Made by a program: the position numbers and the translations under genes
Notes under the pieces: model-generated
Database searches by the model: none
Told to the model about the DNA's origin: nothing
The model's input: the letters and a program-made list of their open reading frames with translations, nothing else
Shown here: positions 50,531 to 59,088 of the stretch, piece after piece
Numbering within the stretch: the first letter of the stretch is position 1
Layout of the letters: every line of letters starts with the position of its first letter
NCBI RefSeq assembly: GCF_007829835.1
Contig: NZ_VIWP01000007.1
Span: 124,001 to 188,000 of the forward strand
DNA length: 64,000 nucleotides
Reading direction: 5' to 3'
Source: Neorhizobium alkalisoli
Lineage (GTDB): Bacteria; Pseudomonadota; Alphaproteobacteria; Rhizobiales; Rhizobiaceae

Positions 50531-51754
50531 TCAGCTGCGCAAAATTCCGATACGGCCGATCGGGTCGAGCACGTCGCCGGTGACAAGCCGGCTGACGAGG
50601 CCGCGTATGACCGGCATTCGGGTGACCGGCGCGATCATCAGGTCGCGCAGCAGCGGCAGAATGCGGCTGTCGGACTGGTAATAGGGCGTCAGCACCAAAC
50701 TGAGCAGCTGGTAGAGGCGGATATGCATCTGCCGCTGGCTCAGATGCAGCCTGATCGCCTCCTCGCGCGTTTTCGACCGCATCAGGGCCGTCACCAGCGA
50801 GGCGGCGTCGAGCAGCGCCATGTTCGCCCCCTGGCCGAGTTGCGGACTCGTGGCGTGCCAGGCATCGCCGATGCGCAGCACATTGCGGCCGGCGACCGGT
50901 TTTCGCGTGTGGTGGCGATAACGGGCATGCACCGGCTCGGCGATCTCGGCAAACCGCGCCGCTTCCGGCCAGAGTTTTGCCACCGCCTCGATCCAGGCTT
51001 GCCGCCCCTCCGCCCGCCAGCGGTCGATATCGCGGTTGCGAAGACTCCAGAAGAAGGTCGCCATCGGCGCCGCGCCCTCGCCGGCCGTGCCGACCGGCAG
51101 AACGCCCGCCATGCGCGTCGCCCGCTCGTAACGCTGTTCCAGCTCGTTCGGGTGGAATGTGTCTTCTGCCGGCGCCTCTACAGGCCAGGGCACGGTCGCC
51201 CAGAGCGCGCCGTAACCGAGCTCCTTGGCCGGGTCGTGGCCGATCGGCGAACCGGCACCCATGGCATCGATGACGAGATCAGCAGCCGGCGCTTTTCGCC
51301 CGCCCTCGAGGCAGATGACGGGCCGCTCGCCGGGCATCACCTCGACCGCCCGCGACGAGGTCTCGAACCGCACCCCGGCATCGGTTGCGGCCTTGAGCAG
51401 GATGTCGAACAGGGCGACGCGCTGGATGGCGATGCCATGCCCGTCCTGGCCCTGGCGGTCCTTGCCGTAACCGATCTCCAGCACGGTGCGGCCCGCTTCA
51501 CCATTCTGCCCGGCAAGCCGCCCATGCATGCGAAAGATTTTTGCGCCGCGCGCACCGGCCTCATCAAGCAGGCCCATGGCGGAAAGCACGGCCTGACCGG
51601 TCGGCTGCAGCACGAAACCGGAACCGACCGGCTGCGGCGCTGTCATCTGGTCATAGACGGTCACCTTGGCGCCCCGGGCCGCCAGCATGGCACCGAGCGA
51701 AAGGCCGCCCATGCCGGCCCCGGCAATGGCGATATCGAGGGTTTCGAGCTTCAT
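50531..51754 (-). CDS. FAD-dependent monooxygenase (UbiH/PHBH-type)
   Basis: 407 residues from ATG 51754. The dinucleotide fold 'IAIAGAGMGGLSLGAMLAA' opens the protein, 'VIDAMGAGSPIG' is the DG-type motif, and 'LRIGDAWHATSPQLGQGANM' then 'ALLDAASL' is the GD motif that binds the FAD ribityl chain. The family hydroxylates aromatic or quinone-like substrates using NAD(P)H and O2; the substrate here is unknown. It lies 33 bases from mazG on the same strand and may be co-transcribed. Confidence 0.9.
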   Translation of the reverse strand: MKLETLDIAIAGAGMGGLSLGAMLAARGAKVTVYDQMTAPQPVGSGFVLQPTGQAVLSAMGLLDEAGARGAKIFRMHGRLAGQNGEAGRTVLEIGYGKDRQGQDGHGIAIQRVALFDILLKAATDAGVRFETSSRAVEVMPGERPVICLEGGRKAPAADLVIDAMGAGSPIGHDPAKELGYGALWATVPWPVEAPAEDTFHPNELEQRYERATRMAGVLPVGTAGEGAAPMATFFWSLRNRDIDRWRAEGRQAWIEAVAKLWPEAARFAEIAEPVHARYRHHTRKPVAGRNVLRIGDAWHATSPQLGQGANMALLDAASLVTALMRSKTREEAIRLHLSQRQMHIRLYQLLSLVLTPYYQSDSRILPLLRDLMIAPVTRMPVIRGLVSRLVTGDVLDPIGRIGILRS

Positions 51755-51787
51755 GCGGGATGGCCGGTACAAGAGGTCATGGGGAAA

Positions 51788-52621
51788 TCAGCCGAGCTGT
51801 CTTTCGATCGCTTTTGCCGCCTGCCAGAGCTCTTCCATGCGCTCCAGAGAGGCTGCATGAAGATCTTCGCCATTCGCTTGAAGTTCCGTCTCGATATGAT
51901 TGAAACGGCGACGGAATTTCGTATTTGTTCCGCGCAGCGCCTGTTCCGGATCGGCCTTCACATGACGGCCGAGATTGACGAGGGCAAAGATCAGGTCGCC
52001 GAGTTCGTCGGCCACCTTTTCCGGCTGGCCGGCGGCCAGAACCTCGCGCAATTCGCCGACTTCTTCCTCGATCTTGTCGAGGATGGGGGCGGCTTCCGAC
52101 CAGTCGAAACCGACCTTTGCCGCGCGTTCCTGCAGTTTCAGCGCCTCGGTCAAAGCCGGCTGGTGGCGGTGGACGGTGCCAAGATGACCGGCCTTGAAAT
52201 CCTCGGACATGCCGCGGGCGGCGCGGCGTTCGGCACGCTCGCGTTTCTCCTCCTGCTTGATCGCATCCCATTGCAGTTTCACCGCACCTGGCGTGTCGGC
52301 ATCGGAACGGGAAAACACATGCGGGTGGCGGCGGATCATCTTCCTGGTGATCGCCTGAACGACATCGCCGAAGGAAAACTCTCCCGCTTCCTCGGCCATG
52401 CGGGCGTGAAAAACCACCTGCAGCAGAAGGTCGCCCAGTTCCTCGCAAAGATCATCCATGTCCCTGCGTTCGATCGCATCGGCCACTTCATAGGCCTCTT
52501 CGATCGTATAGGGTTTGATCGTCTCGAAATTCTGCTCGAGATCCCAGGGGCAGCCGGTAATCGGCGTGCGCAGCGCCGCCATGATCTCGATCAGGCGCGA
52601 AATATCCTTGGAAGCTTCCAT
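51788..52621 (-). CDS. mazG: Nucleoside triphosphate pyrophosphohydrolase MazG
   Basis: 277 residues from ATG 52621 (GGAGAG upstream). Two MazG domains are present: the first has 'CPWDLEQNFETIKPYTIEEA' with the metal-binding 'EEAYEVADAIE' and 'LCEELGDLLLQVVFHA', the second 'EEEVGELREVLAAGQPEKVA' and 'DELGDLIFALVNLGRH'. It hydrolyses NTPs and dNTPs to monophosphates, with a housecleaning role and control of ppGpp-linked survival in E. coli. In rhizobia it sits close to hflX and hfq, consistent with this end of the window. Confidence 0.93.
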   Translation of the reverse strand: MEASKDISRLIEIMAALRTPITGCPWDLEQNFETIKPYTIEEAYEVADAIERRDMDDLCEELGDLLLQVVFHARMAEEAGEFSFGDVVQAITRKMIRRHPHVFSRSDADTPGAVKLQWDAIKQEEKRERAERRAARGMSEDFKAGHLGTVHRHQPALTEALKLQERAAKVGFDWSEAAPILDKIEEEVGELREVLAAGQPEKVADELGDLIFALVNLGRHVKADPEQALRGTNTKFRRRFNHIETELQANGEDLHAASLERMEELWQAAKAIERQLG

Positions 52622-52654
52622 AAACATTCTCTCCGGAAAGTCCGTACCCGCCAA

Positions 52655-53233
52655 TCAGTTCAGGGGTATGTTGTTGTCGCCCTTGCCGGACTGGTAGTTT
52701 TGCGAGAGGCGCTGATAGGTATTTTTGATGCGCGCCGTCTGCGCCTTCAGCTCTTGCCGCAGCGGATCCGGCTCCGTCTCGACGAGGTCGGAAATGAAGT
52801 AGGAGGTCCAGAAGGCGTTCTGGCGGCGGTAGCCGCCCGGCTCCAGCCCGAACACTTCCTTCAGGATCTTCAGGTCATGCGGAATGGCGAAGGCATCGCG
52901 CGAATCCTCATGGCTGAAGAAGGAGTAGAAATTGTCGAATCCGGCCCAGGTAATGGCCGACATGCACATGGTACATGGTTCGTGAGTAGATAGGAAAATC
53001 AGATCCTTGGTGGAATATCCTAAAGCTTTTTCGTAATAGCGTTTGAGGGTATGGACCTCGCCATGCCAGAGCGGATTTTCCGTCTCGTTATTGGTCTCGG
53101 CGATGACCAGCGACAGGTCCGATTTCTTCAAGATCGCCGCGCCAAAAACCTTGTTGCCGGCGGCGACGCCGCGTTCGGTGAGCGGCAAGATATCGTCTTC
53201 GATGACGGAGAGAAGGCGGGCGGCGATGGTCAT
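52655..53233 (-). CDS. Zinc-dependent nucleoside/base deaminase
   Basis: 192 residues from ATG 53233. The cytidine deaminase-like site is complete: 'PLWHGEVHTLKRYYEK' provides the zinc-binding His and catalytic Glu, and 'LSTHEPCTMCMSAITWAG' the two zinc cysteines. The C-terminal part ('GLEPGGYRRQNAFWTSYFI') differs from guanine and cytosine deaminases and from TadA. It could act on a purine, cytosine or modified nucleotide; I cannot choose. It ends 33 bases before mazG on the same strand and is divergent from cysG. Confidence 0.82.
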   Translation of the reverse strand: MTIAARLLSVIEDDILPLTERGVAAGNKVFGAAILKKSDLSLVIAETNNETENPLWHGEVHTLKRYYEKALGYSTKDLIFLSTHEPCTMCMSAITWAGFDNFYSFFSHEDSRDAFAIPHDLKILKEVFGLEPGGYRRQNAFWTSYFISDLVETEPDPLRQELKAQTARIKNTYQRLSQNYQSGKGDNNIPLN

Positions 53234-53451
53234 GGCGGGGCTTCCGTTCAAAGGGTCGAGCCCAAGTCTATGGCCTCCGTCACGGCGCCGGAAGCAAAAA
53301 CGCCAAAGCCTCTGGAAAAGCTGGGGAAACCGCCCTTCCGCATGGTTTTGCTCAACCGAAGGCGGATTGCGGAACAGAAATACGCATCCTGCACCCAGTT
53401 CGGATATCCATTCCTTCACTTTGCAGCTGCAATCCCCGATATTGCAGCGCA

Positions 53452-54915
53452 ATGAGCGATAGCAATCCCATATCCGGCAATCCTGAACGCCTCTCGGCCT
53501 TTCCGGCCTTTTTTCGCGTGCGCGACAAAAGCGTCGCCGTGTTCGGCAATGGCGACGAAGCCTTCGCCAAGGCCCGCCTGCTGCGCAACACCGATGCCGT
53601 GATCCGCGCCTTTGCCGACTGTCCCGAAGCCGATTATGCCATCTGGCTCAAGGCCGAGGGCATAGAGGTCGTCCGCGCACCATTTTCTGCCGAACAGCTG
53701 GATGGCGCCGTGCTCGCCTTCGCCGCCACCGGCGATGCAGCGCAGGACCAGTTGATCGTCACCGCAGCGCGGGCAAAAAAGATCCCGGCCAATGCGGTCG
53801 ACCAGCCGGATTTCTGCGATTTCTTCACGCCCGCCCTCGTCAGCCGCGCACCGGTCGCGATCGCCATCGGCACGGAAGGTGCAGGCCCGGTTCTGGCCCA
53901 GATGATCCGCGCCCGCATCGACCAGATGCTGTCGCCCTCGCTCGGCCGCCTCGCCTCGCTTGCCGCCGACTATCGCGATGCCGCCGAACGGCTGGTGCCG
54001 CGCGGCGTATCGCGGCGCATCTTTTGGCGCCGCTTCTTCTCCGGCGATGTCGCCGATGCGATCAATGCCAATGACACTGCCGCCGCCCGCCGTTCGGCCA
54101 ATGCCCTGTTGTCAAACTCCGGCAAAGCCGAGGGCAAGATCTGGCTGGTCGGTGCCGGTCCGGGTGCCGAGGATCTGCTGACGCTGCGCGCCCAGCGCGC
54201 GCTGATGGAAGCCGATGCGATCGTTTATGACGCGCTCGTGCCCCAGGCGATCGTCGATATGGGCCGCCGCGATGCCGAGCGGCTTTCGGTCGGCAAGCGC
54301 AAGAACTGTCATTCCAAAAGCCAGGACGAGATCAACCGCCTGCTGGTCGATCTCGGAAAGCAGGGCAAGCGTGTCGTGCGGCTGAAGAGCGGCGATCCGC
54401 TGGTCTATGGTCGTGCCGGCGAAGAGATGGCGGCGCTGCGCGAAGCGGGTATCGCCTATGAGGTCGTGCCCGGCATCACCTCGGCCTTTGCCGCGGCTGC
54501 CGATTTCGACCTGCCACTGACGCTGCGCGGTGTCGCCTCGTCGCTGATCTTCACCACTGGCCATGATCTGACCGGAAAGGTCCTGCCGGACTGGGCAAGC
54601 CTAGCTGTTTCCGGCGCCACGATCGCCGTCTATATGGGGCGCACGGTTGCTGCCTCCGTCGCAGAACGGATGATGGCGGCCGGGCTTTCTCCCGACACGA
54701 CGGTTGCCGTGATCGAGAATGCCAGCCGCGCGGACCGAAAGCTGTTTCACGGCGTCCTGAAGGAACTGCCGGACCTGCAAGCCCGCGACGATCTCGACGG
54801 GCCTGTCATGGTGATCATCGGCGAAGCTGTCGCCGGCGCAAATTTCGAAAAATCCGAACCGCTCTCCGCCTTCGCGCGAGACGCCGTTCCGACACATGTT
54901 GGAGTGCAAGCATGA
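53452..54915 (+). CDS. cysG: Siroheme synthase CysG (trifunctional)
   Basis: 487 residues. The N-terminal ~200 residues form the precorrin-2 dehydrogenase/sirohydrochlorin ferrochelatase half ('FPAFFRVRDKSVAVFGNGDE', 'NAVDQPDFCDFFTPALV'). The C-terminal half is the uroporphyrinogen-III methyltransferase: 'IWLVGAGPGAEDLLTLRAQR', 'VRLKSGDPLVYGRAGEE', 'YEVVPGITSAFAAAA'. It supplies the siroheme needed by the sulfite reductase encoded two genes downstream; ATGA overlap links it to the DUF2849 gene (54912-54915). Confidence 0.95.
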   Translation: MSDSNPISGNPERLSAFPAFFRVRDKSVAVFGNGDEAFAKARLLRNTDAVIRAFADCPEADYAIWLKAEGIEVVRAPFSAEQLDGAVLAFAATGDAAQDQLIVTAARAKKIPANAVDQPDFCDFFTPALVSRAPVAIAIGTEGAGPVLAQMIRARIDQMLSPSLGRLASLAADYRDAAERLVPRGVSRRIFWRRFFSGDVADAINANDTAAARRSANALLSNSGKAEGKIWLVGAGPGAEDLLTLRAQRALMEADAIVYDALVPQAIVDMGRRDAERLSVGKRKNCHSKSQDEINRLLVDLGKQGKRVVRLKSGDPLVYGRAGEEMAALREAGIAYEVVPGITSAFAAAADFDLPLTLRGVASSLIFTTGHDLTGKVLPDWASLAVSGATIAVYMGRTVAASVAERMMAAGLSPDTTVAVIENASRADRKLFHGVLKELPDLQARDDLDGPVMVIIGEAVAGANFEKSEPLSAFARDAVPTHVGVQA

Positions 54916-55226
54916 CCGACAAGGTTTTGACCGCAAACCGGCTGACCGACGGCATTGCCGTCTGGCTCGATGCCAATGGCCAGTGGGTAGAGAATTTGCA
55001 GGATGCGCTGGTCGCCCGCCATGCGGAGGCCGCCGCCTCGCTGGAAGCGATCGGCAAGCGCGATTTTGCGGAAAACAAGGTCGTCGACGTCGCCGTCGTC
55101 GATGTGCAGGAAACGGACGGAAAGCTCTGGCCGCTGCGTCTTCGCGAGCGGATCCGCGCCCAGGGGCCGACCATGGATTATGCTGCCGGATATGGCCATG
55201 CCGATCCGGTGTTCATCGCAGTCTGA
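54912..55226 (+). CDS. DUF2849 protein of the sulfite reductase operon
   Basis: 104 residues. 'KVLTANRLTDGIAVWLDANG' and 'LWPLRLRERIRAQGPTMDYA' are characteristic of DUF2849, a family found almost only between cysG and cysI in alphaproteobacteria. The role is unknown; context suggests assembly or electron delivery for sulfite reductase. The start overlaps cysG, and cysI follows after 21 bases. Confidence 0.9.
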   Translation: MTDKVLTANRLTDGIAVWLDANGQWVENLQDALVARHAEAAASLEAIGKRDFAENKVVDVAVVDVQETDGKLWPLRLRERIRAQGPTMDYAAGYGHADPVFIAV

Positions 55227-55247
55227 TACCGATTTTCGGGGAATAAC

Positions 55248-56921
55248 ATGTATCGTTACGACGAGTTCGACCACGCTTTCGTTTCCAGCCGCGTAGAACA
55301 GTTCCGCGACCAGGTCGAACGCCGCCTTTCCGGCGAACTGGCGGAAGACGCCTTCAAGCCGCTGCGCCTGATGAACGGCGTCTATCTGCAGCTGCATGCC
55401 TATATGCTGCGCGTCGCCATTCCCTATGGCACGCTGAACTCCGCGCAGATGCGGATGCTTGCCCATATCGCCCGCAAATATGACCGCGGTTACGGCCATT
55501 TCACCACCCGCCAGAACATCCAGTACAACTGGCCGAAACTTTCCGATACGCCGGACATTCTGGCCGATCTCGCGACCGTCGAGATGCACGCGCTTCAGAC
55601 CTCGGGCAACTGCATTCGCAACGTCACCGCCGACCATTTTGCGGGTGCGGCGGCAGACGAGGTGGCGGATCCCCGCCCCTATGCGGAAATCCTTCGCCAG
55701 TGGTCTTCCGTCCATCCGGAATTCTCCTACCTGCCGCGCAAATTCAAGATCGCCGTCACCGGCGCCGAGCGCGACCGTGCGGCCATCCAGGTGCATGACA
55801 TCGGCCTGCATCTGAAGAAGAACGAAGAAGGCCAGATCGGCTTTGCCGTCTATGTCGGCGGTGGCCAGGGCCGTACGCCGCTGATCGCCAAGAAGATCCG
55901 GGACTTTCTGCCGGAAGAGGATCTCCTCTCGTACACGACTGCGATCATGCGCGTGTACAATCTGAACGGCCGCCGCGACAACAAGTATAAGGCGCGTATC
56001 AAGATCCTCGTGCACGAGACCGGCGTCGAGGAATTGACGCGTCAGGTGGAAGAAGAGTTTTCGCACCTTCAGGGTTCGGAGCTGAAGCTGCCGGAAGCCG
56101 ATGTTGCCGCCATCACCGCCTATTTCGCACCGCCAGCCCTGCCCGACCGGGCCGAAGGCTGGGCGCAGCTGGCCGGTTGGAAAAAGGCCGATGAAGGCTT
56201 TGCCCGCTGGGTGGACCAGAACGTGCAGCCGAACAAACATCCCGATTACGGCATGGTCACCATCTCGCTGAAACCAATCGGCGGCATTCCGGGCGATGCT
56301 TCGGATGTGCAGATGGATGTGATCGCCGACCTGGCCCAGGAATTCGGTCATGACGAGATCCGCATCAGCCACGAGCAGAACGTCATTTTTCCGCATGTGG
56401 CGCTGGCCGACCTGGAGCCGCTTTACCGCGCCCTGAACGCCCACGGCCTGCATACGGCCAATGCCGGCCTGATCACCGACATCATTGCCTGTCCCGGCCT
56501 GGACTACTGCGCCCTGGCGAACGCCCGTTCGATCCCGGTAGCCCAGGAAATTTCCACCCGTTTCGGTGCACCGGAGCGGCAGGCAGACATCGGCGAGCTG
56601 AAGATCAAGATTTCGGGCTGCATCAATGCCTGCGGCCATCACCATGTCGGCCATATCGGCCTTTTGGGCGTCGAGAAGAAGGGGGCCGAACTCTACCAGA
56701 TCACGCTCGGTGGTTCCGGCGACGAAAACACCTCGATCGGCGAAATCATCGGCCGCGGTTTCGAGCCGAACAAGGTGACGGATGCGATCGAGACGATCGT
56801 CGACACCTATCTCGGCCTGCGTTCATCGAAGGCGGAAACTTTTCTCGAGGCCTATCGCCGTGTCGGACCGCAGCCGTTCAAGGATGCGCTCTATGGTGAT
56901 GCCAAGGCGGAGGCTGCGTGA
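55248..56921 (+). CDS. cysI: Ferredoxin-type nitrite/sulfite reductase (CysI)
   Basis: 557 residues. Nitrite/sulfite reductase ferredoxin-like half domains and siroheme-binding regions are visible: 'RKYDRGYGHFTTRQNIQYNW', 'TSGNCIRNVTADHFAG', then the cluster cysteines in 'CPGLDYCALANARS' and 'ISGCINACGHHHVGHIG'. The six-electron reduction of sulfite to sulfide feeds cysteine synthesis. There is no separate CysJ flavoprotein in the operon, so ferredoxin is the likely donor. The stop overlaps the DUF934 start as TGATG. Confidence 0.93.
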   Translation: MYRYDEFDHAFVSSRVEQFRDQVERRLSGELAEDAFKPLRLMNGVYLQLHAYMLRVAIPYGTLNSAQMRMLAHIARKYDRGYGHFTTRQNIQYNWPKLSDTPDILADLATVEMHALQTSGNCIRNVTADHFAGAAADEVADPRPYAEILRQWSSVHPEFSYLPRKFKIAVTGAERDRAAIQVHDIGLHLKKNEEGQIGFAVYVGGGQGRTPLIAKKIRDFLPEEDLLSYTTAIMRVYNLNGRRDNKYKARIKILVHETGVEELTRQVEEEFSHLQGSELKLPEADVAAITAYFAPPALPDRAEGWAQLAGWKKADEGFARWVDQNVQPNKHPDYGMVTISLKPIGGIPGDASDVQMDVIADLAQEFGHDEIRISHEQNVIFPHVALADLEPLYRALNAHGLHTANAGLITDIIACPGLDYCALANARSIPVAQEISTRFGAPERQADIGELKIKISGCINACGHHHVGHIGLLGVEKKGAELYQITLGGSGDENTSIGEIIGRGFEPNKVTDAIETIVDTYLGLRSSKAETFLEAYRRVGPQPFKDALYGDAKAEAA

Positions 56922-57421
56922 TGACGAAAATCTGGAGGGAAACCGGCTTCGTCGAGAACGATGCCTGGGTGATCGAGACCGAAGAGGTGAAGGCGACGGA
57001 CGAGCAAAAGGTGCTTCTGCCGCTCGACCAGTTCATCGAGAAGGCGGAAGCCAGCAATGATGTCGGCCTCGGCGTGCTGGTCGCGCCGGCGGACGATGTG
57101 CGCAAGCTGGAGCCCTATCTCTACCGTATCGAACTGGTGGCCGTGCAATTCCCGGCCTTCAGCGATGGCCGCGGTTTCAGCCATGCCTCGCTGCTGCGTG
57201 ACCGGCTCGGTTACAAGAACGAGCTGCGCGCCGTCGGCGACGTGCTGATCGACCATGTGCCGCTGATGCTGCGCTGCGGGTTCGACAGTTTTGCGGTGAC
57301 CAATGCGACAGCGCTGAAACGCCTTGCCGAAGGCCGGCTGCCGGGTATCAACCAGCACTACCAGCCGACCGCCGTGCGGGAAGAAAAGGCTGGCGGTTAC
57401 AGCTGGCGGCGGGTGGGCTGA
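56921..57421 (+). CDS. DUF934 protein of the sulfite reductase operon
   Basis: 166 residues from ATG 56921, which overlaps the cysI stop (a GTG at 56918 is also in frame). 'VLVAPADDVRKLEPYLYRI', 'VQFPAFSDGRGFSHASLLRD' and 'RLGYKNELRAVGDVLIDHVP' define DUF934, an assimilatory sulfur protein of unknown chemistry always near cysI or cysH. It ends the cys operon, which is followed by a weak GTGGGC/GCCCAC hairpin at 57413-57434. Confidence 0.92.
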   Translation: MTKIWRETGFVENDAWVIETEEVKATDEQKVLLPLDQFIEKAEASNDVGLGVLVAPADDVRKLEPYLYRIELVAVQFPAFSDGRGFSHASLLRDRLGYKNELRAVGDVLIDHVPLMLRCGFDSFAVTNATALKRLAEGRLPGINQHYQPTAVREEKAGGYSWRRVG

Positions 57422-57446
57422 TTTTTCGGCCCACATCCGGCTCTGC

Positions 57447-57863
57447 TCAAACCATCGCAGTCGCACGTTTTTCGGAGATGAAATCGGCGATTGCGAATGT
57501 GTCGACGAATTGCAGATATTCGACGACAGCGCCGTCGCGAAAGGTCAGTTTGTCGATGAGTTCGGTATCAAGCGCCGAACCGTCCGGACGATATATGACA
57601 CTGCCTTTCCGGTGCACATAGGCAGTCTCGCCGCAGCGGTCGATACTGACGATTTCGAGCTGGCTCATGTCCCATGCTTCGAAGAGCTCCCGGGCTATGC
57701 CGTGGATCTCGCCAAGACCAGACCAGGTCTGTGTGAGGGCACCCAGCTTCGGAGTGCCGACCATGCGAAAGACGCAGTCCTGAGCCGCGAAGCTCAAATG
57801 CGCATCCAGATCCAGATTGGCCCGCGTATCATAAAATGCGATCAAGACGTCATTCCCGATCAT
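57447..57863 (-). CDS. SnoaL-like/NTF2-fold protein
   Basis: 138 residues with the cone-shaped NTF2 pattern: 'IAFYDTRANLDLDAHLSFAA', 'GLGEIHGIARELFEAWD' and 'YLQFVDTFAIADFI'. Family members are small hydrolases, isomerases or binding proteins; this one has no diagnostic active site that I can identify. It converges on the DUF934 gene. Confidence 0.8.
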   Translation of the reverse strand: MIGNDVLIAFYDTRANLDLDAHLSFAAQDCVFRMVGTPKLGALTQTWSGLGEIHGIARELFEAWDMSQLEIVSIDRCGETAYVHRKGSVIYRPDGSALDTELIDKLTFRDGAVVEYLQFVDTFAIADFISEKRATAMV

Positions 57864-58130
57864 GGCACCCTCCCCGGTGATGGACAGAGTGTGATCCTGA
57901 CATTAGAGAATTGCAATAAATATTACTCTCGCAATGATTGCGGCTTCAGTTGAGGCTCTCCATAAAGGCGACCATTGCACCGCGATGTTGCTATGCGATC
58001 GTCATAACCTGACATCAGGGCACATATTTCCGCGAAGAGCTGCCCACACGAATGAGCATGCCTTTAAAACGGCAGTGCAATGATATATTTCGCTCGTGCG
58101 AAGATTGACGACGAAGGACGACGAGCAGGC

Positions 58131-58943
58131 ATGAACGCTCCCACCACATCGCAGGAATTTGCCACAAAGATCCCGGACGGCGTTTATGCCCAGACGGTTC
58201 TTTCGGTGGAGCATTATACGGATCGCCTGTTCCGCTTCCGCATGACGCGCCCGGACGGTTTTCGATTCCGCACCGGCGAGTTTGCGATGATCGGCCTGAT
58301 GGTCGGCGAAAAGCCGGTCTACCGTGCCTATTCGATCGCAAGCCCGGCCTGGGACGAGGAACTGGAATTCTTCTCGATCAAGGTTCCGGACGGCCCGCTC
58401 ACCTCGCATCTGCAGGCGATCAAGCCGGGCGATACGGTTCTGATGCGCAAGAAGCCGACAGGCACGCTGGTGCTCGATGCGCTGACGCCGGGCAAACGTC
58501 TCTACATGTTCTCGACCGGCACTGGCATTGCGCCCTTCGCCAGCCTGATCCGCGATCCCGAGACCTATGAAAAGTTCGACGAGGTCATCCTCACCCATAC
58601 CTGCCGCGATGTCGCCGAGTTGAAATACGGTTTCGACCTCGTTCACGAGATCAACCACCACGAATTTTTGCACGAGATCGTCGGGGCCAAACTCAAGCAC
58701 TACCCGACCGTGACGCGTGAAGATTTCGAGTTCAAAGGCCGCATCACCGACCTGATCGAGAGCGGCAAGCTGTTTACCGATCTCGGCGTGCCGAAGCTCG
58801 ACCCCGCTGTCGACCGCGGCATGATCTGCGGCTCCTCGGCGATGCTGAAGGATACGAAAGAGCTGCTGGAGAAGGCAGGTCTGACGGAAGGCGCGAACAA
58901 CAAGCCGGGTGAGTTTGTGATCGAACGGGCTTTCGTGGGGTGA
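58131..58943 (+). CDS. fpr: Ferredoxin--NADP+ reductase Fpr
   Basis: 270 residues from ATG 58131 (the frame opens 17 codons earlier). 'PVYRAYSIASPAWDEELEFF' is the FAD-binding segment, 'MFSTGTGIAPFASLI' the NADP-binding loop, and 'FVIERAFVG' the bacterial-type C-terminus. It transfers electrons between NADPH and ferredoxin or flavodoxin and likely supplies the ferredoxin-type sulfite reductase encoded just upstream. A strong hairpin at 58966-58988 ends it. Confidence 0.93.
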   Translation: MNAPTTSQEFATKIPDGVYAQTVLSVEHYTDRLFRFRMTRPDGFRFRTGEFAMIGLMVGEKPVYRAYSIASPAWDEELEFFSIKVPDGPLTSHLQAIKPGDTVLMRKKPTGTLVLDALTPGKRLYMFSTGTGIAPFASLIRDPETYEKFDEVILTHTCRDVAELKYGFDLVHEINHHEFLHEIVGAKLKHYPTVTREDFEFKGRITDLIESGKLFTDLGVPKLDPAVDRGMICGSSAMLKDTKELLEKAGLTEGANNKPGEFVIERAFVG

Positions 58944-58965
58944 GACGCGACGGCCAAAGGCCGGC

Positions 58966-58988
58966 AAAACGCTCCGGTGGAGCGTTTT
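58966..58988. terminator. Hairpin terminator after fpr
   Basis: AAAACGCTCC (58966-58975) pairs perfectly with GGAGCGTTTT (58979-58988) around a GGT loop. A- and T-tracts flank the stem on both sides, so it can work in either direction. It begins 22 bases after the fpr stop. Confidence 0.8.
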
Positions 58989-59088
58989 GAGCGTCGAACG
59001 CCCTGAGCCAAAGCGAAGGGCCGGGTTAGGCCCAATGATCGATTGGACCGACTGACACTGCCGATCGGTTACGAGCTGCCGCGAATTT

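Noticed and set aside
50195..52993. A 932-codon open frame on the plus strand
   Set aside because: It runs antisense to the well-supported FAD monooxygenase and mazG. The translation is Arg/Gly/His-rich with no domain; long antisense frames are common in GC-rich DNA.
54747..56654. A 635-codon open frame on the minus strand
   Set aside because: Antisense to cysI and DUF2849, which have conserved cluster cysteines and operon overlaps.
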